Assembly: GCA_007115705.1 (NCBI GenBank)
Contig: QXEO01000334.1
Location: 1,521,567 to 1,585,566 of the forward strand
DNA: 64,000 bases
Direction: 5' to 3'
From: Dactylis glomerata
Taxonomy: Eukaryota > Streptophyta > Magnoliopsida > Poales > Poaceae
The first letter of the stretch is position 1. Every line of letters starts with the position of its first letter. This document shows positions 1 through 11,895 of the stretch, piece after piece. The notes below the pieces were generated by a model that ran no database searches, had not been told where the DNA came from, and saw nothing but the letters and a program-made list of their open reading frames with translations. The position numbers and the translations under genes were made by a program.

Positions 1-299
1 AAGCCATCATTGTCCGATCAATCTAAGGAAGGATTAATTCCTCAAGTACTTCTTTGAGCATTCTGGGCAATAGAAGTACAAAAATTAAATAGTAGCAAGG
101 TTTAATTTTGTGTTGTGCGTCGTATTATCTTCCAACATCAAGACCTCGTACTGAACTATGTGTAACTACCTCTATTTCAAAAAAGTCAAGAACCATCTTA
201 TTGTCTTTTTACACTATCATTAGTTGCAGTATCATACGAACGGCCATGACCAAAACTCCCTGTAGTTTGCACCTAGTATTATTATATAATCTATTACAT

Positions 300-766
300 C
301 CCTAATTTTTTTATTGGAAAGTGAAAAAGACCCTGGCCTGTCCATCGATTGATGCATATGGCCTTTTGTTGCATTACTAACATTCACTCGTAGTTTCAAA
401 AGGAGTACAACCTAAGGATCCGCATGTAGATATATGGATACACTACCTAAAATGAGAGAACAGAAAAAAGGTGAATGTGAATAGACATGCACACCAACAT
501 GTGAGTTTTGGCTGAATATGTTCTGCTATAGCTCCTCTGATAGGGGACATGACCACATATGGATCCAGTGGGACTTTAAAGGGATAACCTGCAAAAAGAA
601 AGTATTTGTCTACTTGTTCAACACAAGTTCGTTTCGTATATGCCAAATATCTCAAAGTAAAGCGCAAACTCCAACCCTAATTTGGTTGCTAGCTTTCTTA
701 TCTCAACACCACATAACCAAGCAAATAGATTTGTGATGTTTGTAGGTGGCTATAAGGCAAAATACA
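300..766 (-). mobile_element. LINE remnant, 3' part (left of Helitron A)
   Basis: On the minus strand this stretch continues the LINE reverse-transcriptase C-terminal tail seen at 6102-7085. Reading down from 766 gives residues such as PPTNITNLFAWLCGV and, after a shift, GVCALL-DIWHIRNELV, the Trp-rich region that normally follows the zf-RVT domain in grass LINEs. When 767-6100 is removed, the frame runs directly from IWHIGH on the right to MYFAL on the left. The coding signal is clear for about 510-766; the boundary near 300 is a guess. In-frame stops and shifts make it a dead remnant. Confidence 0.6.
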
Positions 767-1100
767 TCTTCTAGTAGGAGCACTAAGCTCCCTAGAATTG
801 AAGCCCTTTGCGTGCTTTCGGTTTAAATTTTGCCCATGAGATCGCGTGATGACAAGAAAGGAGTTTACGTGTCGAGCTATATTTAGTTTCGGTTTTTCAG
901 AGTTGGTTCGTTGGGCCTTTTTGGGGGTAAAAAAAGAGAACCTGTCGGCGTCAACAAAAGGATAAGGATAACGTGTGTCGCTTGTTTCTACGTAGGAAAG
1001 TCGCTCAGGTCACCCTGCTGTTTCCCTGCCGATCCACTAGTATGTTCATAATCCCTCCGTTCAGGGTTTCAGGAGCGGCGGCCGGCGGAAATAGATCGAG

Positions 1101-1268
1101 ATGAGCGACAACCAGCGGAAATACAGCCGCCAGGTGCTCAGCAGCTTCATCCTAACCAGTTCCCATATATCTCCCGAGGTTGCAGATCAAGCTCACCACC
1201 TAGTGTCGTCGCCGCCACTGTACAGTCGCCATGGAAGGCGGCAAGGCGGAACACGGAGGGTGGCATAG
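1101..1268 (+). CDS. Small ORF, possible captured exon, unknown
   Basis: This 55-residue ORF begins MSDNQRKYSRQVL in a GC-rich stretch inside Helitron A, in contrast to its AT-rich surroundings. The first 20 or so residues look like a real N-terminus and the rest may be read-through intron. I do not recognise the protein. The GC-rich context and the position inside a Helitron suggest a captured first exon, but a chance ORF is equally possible. Confidence 0.2.
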   Translation: MSDNQRKYSRQVLSSFILTSSHISPEVADQAHHLVSSPPLYSRHGRRQGGTRRVA

Positions 1269-2354
1269 CGATGCACGCCTCGTGGGGTGGCGGACCGTAT
1301 GGTCAACACCGTCTTCACCTTCATCACTGTGAAGTCAACTCCATCGGTGACCCTCCCTCAGGTCCGTCGATGAGGTGTTCTAGGTGTGTTTTAGTTTGCC
1401 TTTGAGGTTCGATCGGCTGCGGCACTAGGTAGGTGACGCCTGATCCCTTATTCAGCTCTTTCTCCATATCTGCATGTTCCTGTCCAGACGCCCCGGTCCA
1501 GGCCTCTGTCGCCCTGATGCGGCAAAGCGATTCCTCAACCGTCCGCCATTTTCTAATTCTCATATTCGATTTTCCTGACCTGATCGTACTAACTATCATC
1601 CCCTATATTGTAATTGGTAAGTCGACTCTCCACATCTTCATTAATTTATATCAATGAACCTAATAATAATCAATCTATCAGTTCCGTGATTGCAACTGTA
1701 GCCTATCAATTTAATGTTGGCAGTTCCCAATTCTCTATTGTGCAGCAGCGTATTCTACTATTGTCAATCCAAATCCAAGATTTGCAATACAAGATCGTGT
1801 TGTACTACTGTCGTCAAATTATAATTCACACACTGACACTGCATAAGTGCAAATTAACTAGAGTGTTCTCTAATTAATGATAAATCTATAATTCATCATT
1901 CATGTAGTGCCTGAGTTTACTGAAGCTATCTTTTTGATTTATAAAGCAAGAAGAATCACGAACTCTAGAAATTGGATTGATGATTATGTGCTATAAAGCG
2001 TAGTAAGAAACAACGACACAAAATATTATTTGACATATAACACAAGCTCAGATTATTACTTCAGCACAACATTTACTATCAGAATTCCTGGAGATGTCCC
2101 TGCCTCCCGTGTCCTTTTTTTTATCCTCAGATAAGGCAGAGCAGCAATGTGCGAGGCGCATGTCGTAGCAGCGGCCGTCCATGGGGTCTTTCTGTGGCAT
2201 GTTTCAGTCATCTTCCCCATTACTTAGACTAGTAAGTAGCACATGCTCTGCACGTTGAGAGACACAATGGAAGAATACATCTTGTATAACAAAGTTTATT
2301 TTCTCCATGTAAATTTAAACTAAATGCCCTCTACATTAAGATTTAAAAACAACG

Positions 2355-2460
2355 CTCTAAAGTGAAACATATTGTCAAGGTGTTTGTAACTGAATTATAA
2401 TTGTAACTGAATTATAATCCATTTTATAATTCTAAAGTGAAACATATTGTCAAGGTGTTT
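2355..2460. repeat. Short tandem duplications
   Basis: A segment starting CTAAAGTGAAACATATTG occurs at about 2355 and again at about 2431. Between the copies, the 16-bp unit TGTAACTGAATTATAA is itself repeated twice in tandem. It lies in the AT-rich interior of Helitron A. No function is evident. Confidence 0.6.
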
Positions 2461-3991
2461 TTCATCATGTTCGGACGTGACATAATGTCGTATATTCACG
2501 TAGTACCATGCATGAATTATTTTGGAAAAAATGGAATACACAAGTAATACCAAGGGAGTGACTATTTCTCGGTTGATTTAGAAATAGTTATCTTCCGAGC
2601 AGCATATTATCAATGTTTTCTTCATAAAGTTGGCATGTGAGACATTCTCTTACATTTTACATACTAACATGACTTGTTTTAGAAAAAAAAGGGATAAACA
2701 AATAACACCTTGAATACCTTCAAGACTATATAATGGACGTAGTGATTATTTCTCGGTCGACTTATAACTATCTATGTCTCAATTAATAATTATAGCTGCC
2801 CAAGATCTTATAATCTCTTTGAACTTGCACATATCTCGAAATTTAGATCATATATGGTCTTACTTCTTAGTGTCAACTTAAAAGTAGTTATTTCTCGGCC
2901 GTTCAAGGAAGAACGAAAACTTATAATAAATATTCCAAGGTTAATAGTGCACCTATTCATAAAATCTAGGATTGTAATAGCCGATTCACACACTATTAGC
3001 TTCCACAAAAACACATTCTAGACCAAGGTAAATGGAGGTATACGGAACTTAATTTCTATATGGACATGTCAAAGTCAGTTTGTGTTTCAACAGTCACATG
3101 TAGAAAAATAAAATGTCAATAGTACTTTTTATACGTATAGACTCTTGATCATATTTTATCAAGTGAATTATTTTCCAGCAAATTTCAAATAGAACAAGCA
3201 AAATTGTAGATAAGAATTTCTAAAAAAAGATACCCTCGTTCATAAGTTTAGAAATGGTGATGGTTCCTCTCATGATATGATTAGCCTCTTAGAATTTGAA
3301 GTGTTTTGATTATTGCAGGTTTCTTATTTATTTAGTTTATGTGTAAGCTTCGTCCAAAAGAGGGTTTAATATTTGTGGACGAAAGAAACATTAATAAGCA
3401 TATAAATTCTGCCATGCGGAGTAGTAGAACGTGAAGCATCTCCTTTTCTGTTTACGTACGGGATGTTCTGCTACCCAGCATCATAGAGCACTCGCGCACA
3501 GAAGATCCACTCAGCTGAGAACCAGATCGTGCATGTTGCTAGAAAACTCCTCTATCCTCTAGGTGGTTCAAGCAACTGGACCATGGCAGACTTCCTGTGC
3601 GCGGCTGGAGAAGCGAATCCAGCTCACGCCAGCCGTTGGATTCTGAGCATTGGTGATTGATGAGCGGTAGATCTCTACTCATTACGATAAATCAACGGCA
3701 GAGAGGACTGGATGGTTGTTTTGGCGGGAAAACTTGGGAGGAGTGGTAAATCCAAATTCAAAACTCCCACATTATAGTAGTAGAGAAAAAGTGAGCCACG
3801 GGTTCAGGTACAAGGTGCAAATCCACATTGGCTCATTCTTCCATCATTTCAGCACAAACAATAGGATTTGAGGATGCACTATTTGTCCTCTTCAGTGAGT
3901 CTACTCGATACTCCGGTTCCCAGGTCGTCTTATCCACTTGGCATCCACAGATCCGGCTGTGACAAGCCTAGACAATACGAGGTCCCCTCCT

Positions 3992-4089
3992 GGTCTCCCT
4001 AACTATTCCTTATGTGTTTTTCAGGTCTCCCTAACTTTTGTCTTATGTGTTTTTCAGGTCTTGCCTAACTATTGCTTATTATTTTTTCA
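3992..4089 (+). repeat. Three tandem copies of a 32-33 bp unit
   Basis: Copies lie at 3992-4023, 4024-4056 and 4057-4089. Each begins GGTCT(C/T)-CCTAACT, and each ends in a T-run followed by CA, so that every junction reads TTTTTCAGG. Each copy therefore ends like a 3' splice site. The copies differ by a few substitutions. They are inside Helitron A. Confidence 0.75.
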
Positions 4090-4959
4090 GGGATGCAACA
4101 ATAGGTTCACTTACTATTGACAAGCCCAGTGCATTAATATGAAGAGAAAGAAATCGAAGTAAGAGCTCATAGTACCTTATCAGACAGTAAAATATAGCAG
4201 GCACCCTACATACATATTTAGTTTCAAGTTAGTTAAGACATGCAGTTTAGACTAATATGTGGATTCAATTATTTGAGCCAACATTTGAGTTTCTTGCTTG
4301 CTCTGTTGCTCAGGGTTGAAGACCACCTAAGTTGTTTATGCATATTCATATTGAAAACATGCGGGCATGCCATTCTAGGATGTACGCTGAAGCCTAAAAC
4401 TAATCACTCTTATAGATTAGTTTAGCTTTACTTGAGTTTTTGTCTAACCTAAATGCAGAGCTGCATTGAATTTTTTATATTTGCGGTGAAGATCTTGAAA
4501 AAATAAACTTCACCAAATTCTTAGTTAACATCATAGATCAAAATAAATCAAACAGTCAAAGATATGTTTACAGACCGTCGACTTTGAAAATATCATTGTT
4601 TGTGACTAGAGGGAGTATGTCTGAAAAGTCTAAATGTTTGTTTGAGGGCGTGTTTGTTTTGAGGCACATGAAGGTTAGCGTTTTGTTTCTACCAAATGCG
4701 GGAAACCAATTTTGTATTTATGGGTGATATTATGGGTTGTTGGTTCAGATGTTTAGTTTGTCCATCTTATATCAAACAGACATATTCATGTGCGCTAATA
4801 GCTTACTTTATGTTTGTATTTCGTTCTTCTAGAAGCAGTTTATATTTTATAGGGAACATGCTACCAAAGCTACTCTTGCTGATGTAAAACAATTTTTCTT
4901 CACTCCAGGTGGCTTTTTTGCAATACATATTCGGCAAGCAATTCAGAATTTCTTATTTT

Positions 4960-5110
4960 TCCCTGATGTCTGCAGTCATGTCGCCAGTTGGGTTTTCATG
5001 CGCCAGCTGAGCCAAGAGTTTGACTCAAAAGAGTGTTGCTCCAAGGTGCTCGGTGCAGAACTAAAAGAAAAATCTTTTGGCATATTGGAATATATACCAG
5101 ATAGACTTTT
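4960..5110 (+). other. Exon-like stretch in Helitron A, unidentified
   Basis: One frame reads without stops through WVFMRQLSQEFDSKECC and onward to GILEYIPDRL, preceded by an acceptor-like CTGCAG. Composition and position inside a Helitron make a captured exon possible. I could not assign a family. Confidence 0.2.
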
Positions 5111-5237
5111 CTTATTACCATTTACACCAGATCCGAACTCCATAATTCCATAGCGTTAATGCCATCTTTGTCACAACTAAGGCCAGATTCTACAACGTTT
5201 GTGACCTAGCTTACTATTTAGCTGCTCGTCACGCCTT

Positions 5238-5660
5238 GTGAATTCCACTTTTTACCCTTACACATTTGTGACACTAATTACCCCGTCGAGTCAAAATTCG
5301 TCTAGAATATCCCTTTTAGAAGCTTTGGACCATCTCTTTTTTATATGTGTCTGTTGTGTAAGGCGTGAAGTGATGACTAGGGTTTGAAAATATCAAAATG
5401 ATGAAAAGAAATTTAACAACTGGATATGTGAAGGATATGAAAAGTCTGGACATGATTGTCGAATGGCAAGCTCCGACCGTTATATATATTTTTGCACCAC
5501 ATTGACGTAACATGCCGGTCCTATCTAACAAAAACAAAAAAAATAACTGGGGTAAAACCGTGTTTAAAGTCTCTTAATTGAGACATTTAGGTAAAAGTTC
5601 CACTAAATGGGGTAATATGTGTCACAAATGCACAACTACGGGGTAAAAATTGGAATTCAC
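5238..5660. mobile_element. Terminal-inverted-repeat element (MITE-like) nested in Helitron A
   Basis: The left end starts GTGAATTCCACTTTTTACCC and the right end, reverse-complemented, starts GTGAATTCCAATTTTTACCC. The match continues through CATTTGTGACAC to a shared TTACCCC, so the inverted repeats are about 50 bp. The long TIR and small size (423 bp) fit a Mutator-type MITE. I could not see a clear target-site duplication. It holds no real gene. Confidence 0.65.
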
Positions 5661-6101
5661 TCTTTTGGAATTTCTGTAACTTGCTATGCTTTACTAGAAC
5701 CACATTGGTAAGCAGTGAGTGCTCATGCAGTATAATTTCCAGTAGTGATATCTTGTATGACAAAGGTAGTCGTGGCTGTCAGTCCAGCTCCCTTCATAGC
5801 ATACAATATTTAAATCAACAATCACATTGCAATAGTGTGTCATTCATCCTATAGCAGCCATATAATTTCTGTATGGAGTCTATATTACCATTTTTTGTAT
5901 TATTAGCTTTGTTATTATTTTATTTTATTTTTGCTCTAAGATTTCCATCCACAGATAGATGTAAATTCAGTAGTGATTTCTGCATTTTTGTTTGTTTCGA
6001 CTAATAATAAATGGACCCATGGCATGCAGGAAAAAATAAAAAATATATAGAAATCATCATGTGGAGAACGCGCGCAGCAGCGCGTGCGAGGTCCTTCTAG
6101 T

Positions 6102-7085
6102 ATGTCCTATATGCCATATAATTTTCGCAAATGGGCATTTAATAAAAGGTGTCTAATCGTTTCATCATTGTCCAAAAAATAAATTTCTTATTTCCTTTCC
6201 AGTTATTTTTAGCTAGGTTATCTTTTGTCAAAGTAACTTTCCTATGCAATAAACACATAATCATTATTATTTTCAATGGTACTTTATCATCCAAATATAC
6301 TTACACAGATATCCAGTGTGCATGTTGAGCATATCAAGATACATAGATTTAACAGTAAACTTTCAGGAGGTCGTTAAGTCCATCCAAATACATCATTATT
6401 ATCCGATGGGGCTACGTCCATTAGGCTAGGAGCTAAATGTAGCGTATGTGACCCTTTGTTACCGGTCAAAGCTCTCCTTAAAACTATATTTACGCATGCA
6501 CCTTTCATAACATGTGGAACAGAAACTTCTTTTTGCTGCACAATATTATATAAGGCCGGATACTAATGCACCAATCACTTGTTCCCTATCCAAGTTTCAT
6601 CCCAAAAGCAAATCCCTAAACCATTCAATACATCGAATGTACCTCTAGATAGAAGTTTTCTTTGACTTTCATCAATCCTTTCCAGAAAGGTGAGTCTGTT
6701 GGTTTGAATTAACCAGAGATTAGGGATGTGAGTGGTATTTGTTGTGTAATAGCTTTTGCCATACATCATTTTCATTTGAAAGTTTAAACACTCACTTTCT
6801 AAGTAATCATTTATTCTTGATCCCCAAAACCTCCACTCCAAGGACAACATGACATTTAGGACGAGAAATAATATTCCACTTAGTAAGTCGATACTTTGTT
6901 TTGTGGCAAACACCTTACCCAAAAAATTGTTCAAAAAATTTAATACCCTACGTAACCCTTTTGTTATGTCAAGAATATAAAGAATGAACTTGGGCAAACT
7001 AGTGATCACGAAACTAAGCGATCTCCATAAGAAAGTTTCATCTCCACGAAGGGCAAGTATTAACCAAATCTTATCAGGTAAAACA
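6102..7085 (-). mobile_element. LINE remnant, reverse-transcriptase C-terminus and zf-RVT region
   Basis: The minus strand carries LINE-type sequence in order: KLSYGDRLV and VITSLPKFILYIL (end of the RT thumb), the motif SRGTFDVLNGLGICFWDETW (6575-7009), then HQYPALYNIVQ-like and NIVLRRALTGNK, and FTVKSMYLDML, then VPLKI and LTKDNLAKNNWKGNKK of the zf-RVT domain. Several stops and frameshifts show it is dead. Its downstream end is cut at 6101 by Helitron A and resumes at 766. The upstream end is truncated near 7085. Confidence 0.75.
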
Positions 7086-7662
7086 TGAAGTGAACAAGAT
7101 TATCAGAGTATTATGTAAGTGAATTCCCATTACACATGTTAATCTACAAATTTGATATTTCCTACTTTATCCACAGTAGAAAAACAAGAGTACATGGGCT
7201 TCCAAAATACAAAGGTGCACTGAAAATCCCTCAGGAGCTACAAGCTCCCTGGAATTGGAGGCTTGTGAGCCATCGGGCTGTCACAATCACGGGGCCCCTG
7301 CGATAGGTGGAAGCAGATGATTGGACATCGCTTTTTTTTCATGATCGTGCTGTTGTTCTGTGGGCAGTTTATTCTTGGGCTTTATAATGGGCCATTATCG
7401 GTGGAGGCCTTTACGCGTGTCGACGGGAGGCGTCGTAGGCGAGGTCGGTTCGCAGCCCGGCATTGACCCCGACCGCTTTTCTCTTTCTTCTTCAGACGGT
7501 GACGGTGGGGATTTCCTACTCTGTGCATTTGTTTCTTGGAGCTTCTTCGCCGGAGCTGGCGTTCGTGGGAGCTGTAGAAAGGCCCATGAACGGGGAAAGC
7601 ACATAGATATCCCTGAGTTGCTCAGCAGTTCTACAGAGGAGATCAAGGGGGACGCGTCGTGG

Positions 7663-7855
7663 ATGAGCCAGCGGCCGGAGGTGGTGGACATGGCGCCCAT
7701 GTCGTGGAGCGACGGGTTGTGCCCCGTGGTCTCCATCGCCTACCGCGACGACTTCCTCGAGTTCATGGTATACTTCGGCGCTCGCCGGTGAGCGCAGCCC
7801 CGGCGTCCTCCGCCACACCGTCGAAGCAATCCACCTCAGTCCTGGAAAATACACG
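7663..7855 (+). pseudogene. Farnesyl/geranylgeranyltransferase alpha subunit, first-exon fragment
   Basis: The frame reads MSQRPEVVDMAP, then DGLCPVVSIAYRDDFLEFM-VYF, and after a frameshift GERSPGVLRHTVEAIHLSPG-KYT, ending at a donor-like ACG/GTAAAA. This is the N-terminal region of the alpha subunit shared by protein farnesyltransferase and geranylgeranyltransferase I (SQRxEWxDVxPLxxDDGPxPVVxIAY and the first prenyltransferase repeat ERSPRALxLT ... NxGNYT). The remaining repeats are absent from the window. The frameshift near 7784-7790 and the missing 3' exons make it a pseudogene. It sits in Helitron B, which explains its isolation. The assignment rests on remembered family motifs, not a search. 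Confidence 0.75.
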
Positions 7856-8987
7856 GTAAAACTGTCCGTCCATGTTCTCCTTTTCTCTCTATATTCTTTT
7901 TGTTTGCAATTTTTTCTCTCCGTATTCGTATACTAGATTGGAGATTGGACTGCAAATTGGAGCATCACGATAACGTAATATGGTGCGAGATATGTGGAAT
8001 TGAATTGTAGAGGATTTTTTATTGGTGATTGTTTAGCTATGACGCTGGTGCCAATTGGAGATATGATGGGATCAATTCCTCAATCCTCATCCAGTATAAC
8101 CCTGACCTATAGCTGATTGTTGATGAAGCCCCAAATTAGTGGTTGATCTACCAAAATTTGTGTGTTGCGCAGGTGTGATGTGGAGGGAGATCCAGCTATT
8201 GCCATGTTAACCTTATTTAGAGAGAGCACTGTATTTCGTTATCTTCAGCTTCACCCGTCCAGTCAATCCATCGACCTCTTGATCCAGAACTCATTCAGAG
8301 ATGGGTCTCTCCTCCAAAACCACTGCGTTGAATCCATGGTTTGGCCTCTATCCCCAAAACTGCTCCCTTGAATCCATGGCTAGACATCTTCTATGGTCTC
8401 TCTAACGAATGATAGCAAGGAAACCTGAAGAAGGGCAGATGCAGAGGAGTGGTAGCACCAGGCGGTTTCTTTTTTCCTAGCGGCGCTGCACTGGCCACTC
8501 TCAGACGTCACCAACGTCCCCAATCCTCTACGGTGTGAGCAAATGATGCTTGCATCCCATCATTTTGCTAAACGGTACGTGTAGAGTGTAGACTTACTAC
8601 CCGACATTGTGCCCGCACAGGGTTGGCCTATTGCTTCATGCTCATCAATATGTTCTGTTGTATCCTTACCTTCGAGGAATCACTGCAGGACTGCCATGGA
8701 TGTCCCTTTGTGGTTTTCATTTCAATCAACCACTTCTCAGCCGCATTAGTTATTTATTCTGATTTTGTTTGACATTCAGATTTGATTGATCTGCTCCAAA
8801 ACTATTCAGAGTCATGATCTTTGTTGTTAACAATAGAAATTAAACAGTTTTCTTGGTAGAACACAATGAGGTTAATTCTTGCACATGTTCAGTTTTTAGT
8901 GCTGGCATTAATGCTTGATATTATTATTTTTATCCTTCTATAGTTTGTTCACTGCAATGTTTTGCGCAAATGATCTGCCTTTTGCAG
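7856..8987 (+). other. Helitron B interior between gene fragments
   Basis: No gene was recognised. The sequence resembles intron or UTR. A possible exon starts after TGTTGCGCAG near 8172, but its translation was not identifiable. Confidence 0.4.
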
Positions 8988-9690
8988 AGCTGTTGGTGGT
9001 AACCAAGATAATGACCTTAATGTGCATTAAAAAACTGGCGGCAGTTCAAAATCAGATGTATTTCAATGGGACGCTGATGACGATCTTGATCAATATGCTC
9101 GAAGTTTCATTGATAACGTATTTTGGTACAATGTCCAAGATGCCTTGGATAATGAAGAAAACTGGAAGAATCGAAAAAGACCAAATCCAATAATCACCCG
9201 AGATGCATTACCCGAAGAACCCTAAAGCAAATGGTAGCTCAGGGGATTGCAGAAAGGAGCATGAAGAACCATTTGCTATGGCCTCTTTGGGTTTTACAAA
9301 CCCTCAAGAGATATGGATTCTTGCTGAGAATTCAAGAGTGTTTGTGGAGGCTTTTAAATTATATTTGGAAAGAGAGAAGGTTTGTTTGTATCAAGTTCTT
9401 TGAATTTAAAGAGATTTTATCTGATTCAGATTTTCTGATTTTAGCAAATAGGGAACTGGATTTCTGTTTAGGATGACTAGCTAGAAGCTGAGTTTGTTAC
9501 TAGGGCTATTACCGGAGTCGCTTTTGAAATACCACCGCACAGACTTTTTGAAGACGATAAAGGTGTTGCTGGAAACATAGTCTGTACTGTGGAAACAACA
9601 AATGCCAAATAGCTTATATTATTGTTACTGAAGCAATGAAAGTTCTCCTGGGTGATTATAAGGACCATAGGTACTTGGTGTTCTACCCCC
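8988..9690 (+). pseudogene. SUMO-activating enzyme subunit 2 (SAE2/UBA2) fragment
   Basis: After an acceptor-like CTTTTGCAG the sequence encodes GGNQDNDLNV (one stop follows), then DLDQYARSFIDNVFW and NEENWKNRKRPNPI-TRDALP. In another frame come ASLGFTNPQEIW and ENSRVFVEAFKLY (to about 9378, donor AAG/GTTTGT). After about 100 bases of intron come EAEFVTRAITGVAFEIPPHR, LFEDDKGVAGNIVCTVETTN, then a shift and IAYIIVTEAMKVL. The order and wording match the second catalytic half of SAE2, the E1 subunit that adenylates SUMO (EFVTAAANIR-type and KGIAGNIVHAVATTNA-type motifs). In-frame stops and at least two frameshifts make it non-functional. The active-site-Cys and ATP-binding exons are absent. Confidence 0.75.
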
Positions 9691-9699
9691 TCTCTTTAG

Positions 9700-11861
9700 A
9701 TTTTTCCTGTCAGGAAAACTATACAGGCCCGTATATTTTTATGCCCAGATGTTTCCCATGGTTCATGTGAAACACCATTACTTTGTTTACAACCATTCAT
9801 TTCTCGATTTTTTATCACAGTTTGCCGATACATTTATGTATGTAGTTAGGCGTCTTGACTTCTTTGAAATAGTAAGTAGAAGTGTGATACTTCTACGAGT
9901 AGAAATAGAAGTACTTCCAGATGGAGCCTCACCGGAAATTGTCCCGTGGGGGTGACAATTAATCAGGAATCTTATTTCATTTTGCATGAATGTTGGACAG
10001 GTGCTTGAATCTTGAACAATGAAAGGGGAGAAGAATAGATCCATATAATAGTATTGCAAAAGACATATTGTGCTCCTGCACTTCAGCTCTTATCATATGT
10101 GTACAAACAAACTCATATTCACAGCTCCATAGTCTCCCCATAACAAAAGGGAGCTCATTTAAAATATTGATTTCAGAGTTATCATACACATTCTAGCTGG
10201 CGTTTCTTATATTGTACTTGGAGATGCAGTTTCTCTCTATTAAGGACACGGTGTTTTCTGTCTTCCTGTGACTAGCACTTTTCCATTATTTTATTTTATT
10301 GTAAATATTTGCACATATATGACTTTGCAAAAGGTAAACATTAATATAGTGATTCTTATTTTTCCTCTATTTTCTGATTACTTAACTGGTCAGTAAAGTA
10401 TATGTGGGTGTGATAAACCTCCAAGCAATCATGATCAGCCTCACAATGATGCCTTCTGAGTAAGGTTGTAAATTTTAATGCATTGTAGTGTTCTTTTGTA
10501 TTGGGATATTCCATTTCCGTGCCATTTTATAGAACCTTGGGTCAACATTTATAACTGGAAGGGACCCCGACGGGCCAGGATATTGCATTAAACATTTAAC
10601 TTTGGCGCGGTGCAATTTACAAAGAGGGTCTTAAAGATTACAAAAAATAGGAAATATTCCTCATAAATTATAGCATAGACCCTAAAAAAAGATGAAGAAA
10701 GCAACTGGGTCGCCTGTTGTCGGTGGATACATAGGGATCCAATGGCGGTCTCCCTCGCCCACCGCTGGCGAGATCCAAGTTTGTGCAGGAGAAAGTGGGA
10801 TGGCGCTACAGATAGCCTCCGATGGAGGATGTTGAAAACCTGATGCTTTGTCAAGACGTGAACTTGCTGCCCGCCAGCACCTTGAGTTGGCAACCGAACA
10901 CATGACGTCGATGATGATCTCCACCTTTCTGCTGTTTTAAATCGACCTCCAAATTAAATCAACAGGTTGCTGCACCATTGTTCCCCTTCTCCTCGCCACC
11001 ACGGTCGTCCAAAAATATAAGAAGCACACCAACACTCCAGATGAAGAGCAAGCCCAAGTCAACTGCTTTTATTTAGTCGGATATCAGTCACCGCAGGGTG
11101 CCCTCCATGGACAGCCAGCAGTGCAGAGCCGCCTCACTCCGCCAGTAGCCACTAGGGAAAACCCTAACCTACACCTAGAGCTATGTACTAGAGAAGGCCG
11201 AACTCCTCTCCCCTTCCACTCTAGCAAGCAGGGCCGTAAGTGGGGAGGAAGAGGGAGCCAAAGAACTAGAGACAGCTCTCAAAAGCATAGGAAAGTTTCA
11301 TTTTCCAGTTTTTGTGCTCATTTTAATAAGAAATCCACCTTGGTTATTTTTTAAGACTGTCATGCTCAGGAGTATAGAATATTTTGCACGCCATAGTGAC
11401 CTGGCTATGAGAGAAATGTGGACAGTATCGAGACAATATTATTATTTTCTTATCGATTTTGTATATAAATGCCCCTTCATAATTTCTCAGTTATGAACTT
11501 ATGATACCATGTTTACATTCTTCATTTTTGGATTCCTTCTTTGCAGCTCCCGGCTTTGCAGTCTACTCTCTACAATGATTCTATTAATCAGAATTTTTGG
11601 ATTCTCAGGTGATTGACTGCTTTCTTCTCCTATTTCAATCAGAATTTTGATTCTGCTCAATGATATAGTTCATGGGCTTGATATAAGTTGCTTTCAAACA
11701 AATATATTGCATGCCCGTCTGAAATATCGAGATATAACGCTCCATTTCCTCACATCGTTCGGCAAAAGCAAAAATCCCAAATAAAGCCCAATAAGCACAT
11801 GTCATAAAAAAACAAAGGCAACAACAAAAAATGGCATAACCGAAAAAATGCTAATAACAAA
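9700..11861 (+). other. Helitron B 3' half, no gene recognised
   Basis: Candidate exon-like text follows TATCACAG near 9822 (FADTFMYVVRRLDFFEIVS), but it was not recognised. 10,680-11,300 is more GC-rich and may derive from a gene 5' region. No intact ORF of note. Confidence 0.35.
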
Positions 11862-11895
11862 AGACGGCGCAGCAAAGCGCGCATGGTCCATCTAG

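Larger units (their letters stand above)
767..6100 (+). mobile_element. Helitron A
   Basis: The element starts TCTTCTAGTAGGAGC after host A766 and ends in CTTCTAG before host T6101, the A/T insertion site without target duplication expected of Helitrons. A 5-bp GC stem (CGCGC-AGCA-GCGCG, 6071-6084) lies 16 bases before the terminal CTAG. A GGAGC-N5-GCTCC palindrome lies just inside the 5' end, as in Helitron B. Joining 766 to 6101 restores a continuous LINE reading frame, which is strong evidence for both ends. No Rep/helicase gene is visible, so it is non-autonomous. Exon-like pieces (1101-1268 and about 4975-5110) may be captured gene fragments I could not identify. Confidence 0.75.
7227..11895 (+). 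mobile_element. Helitron B carrying two host gene fragments
   Basis: The 5' end TCCCTCAGGAGC-TACAA-GCTCC follows host A7226 and matches the 5' end of Helitron A, including the GGAGC-N5-GCTCC palindrome and the following CT(A/G)GAATTG. The 3' end is CATCTAG before host T11896, preceded by a GCGC-AGCAAA-GCGC hairpin (11867-11880). No Rep/helicase gene is seen. The cargo is a farnesyltransferase alpha fragment and a SUMO E1 subunit fragment in the same orientation, typical of Helitron gene capture. The 5' boundary rests on similarity to Helitron A and no empty site is available here. Confidence 0.7.

Noticed and set aside
5316..5537. 73-codon minus-strand ORF
   Set aside because: Inside the TIR element at 5238-5660; no family signal.
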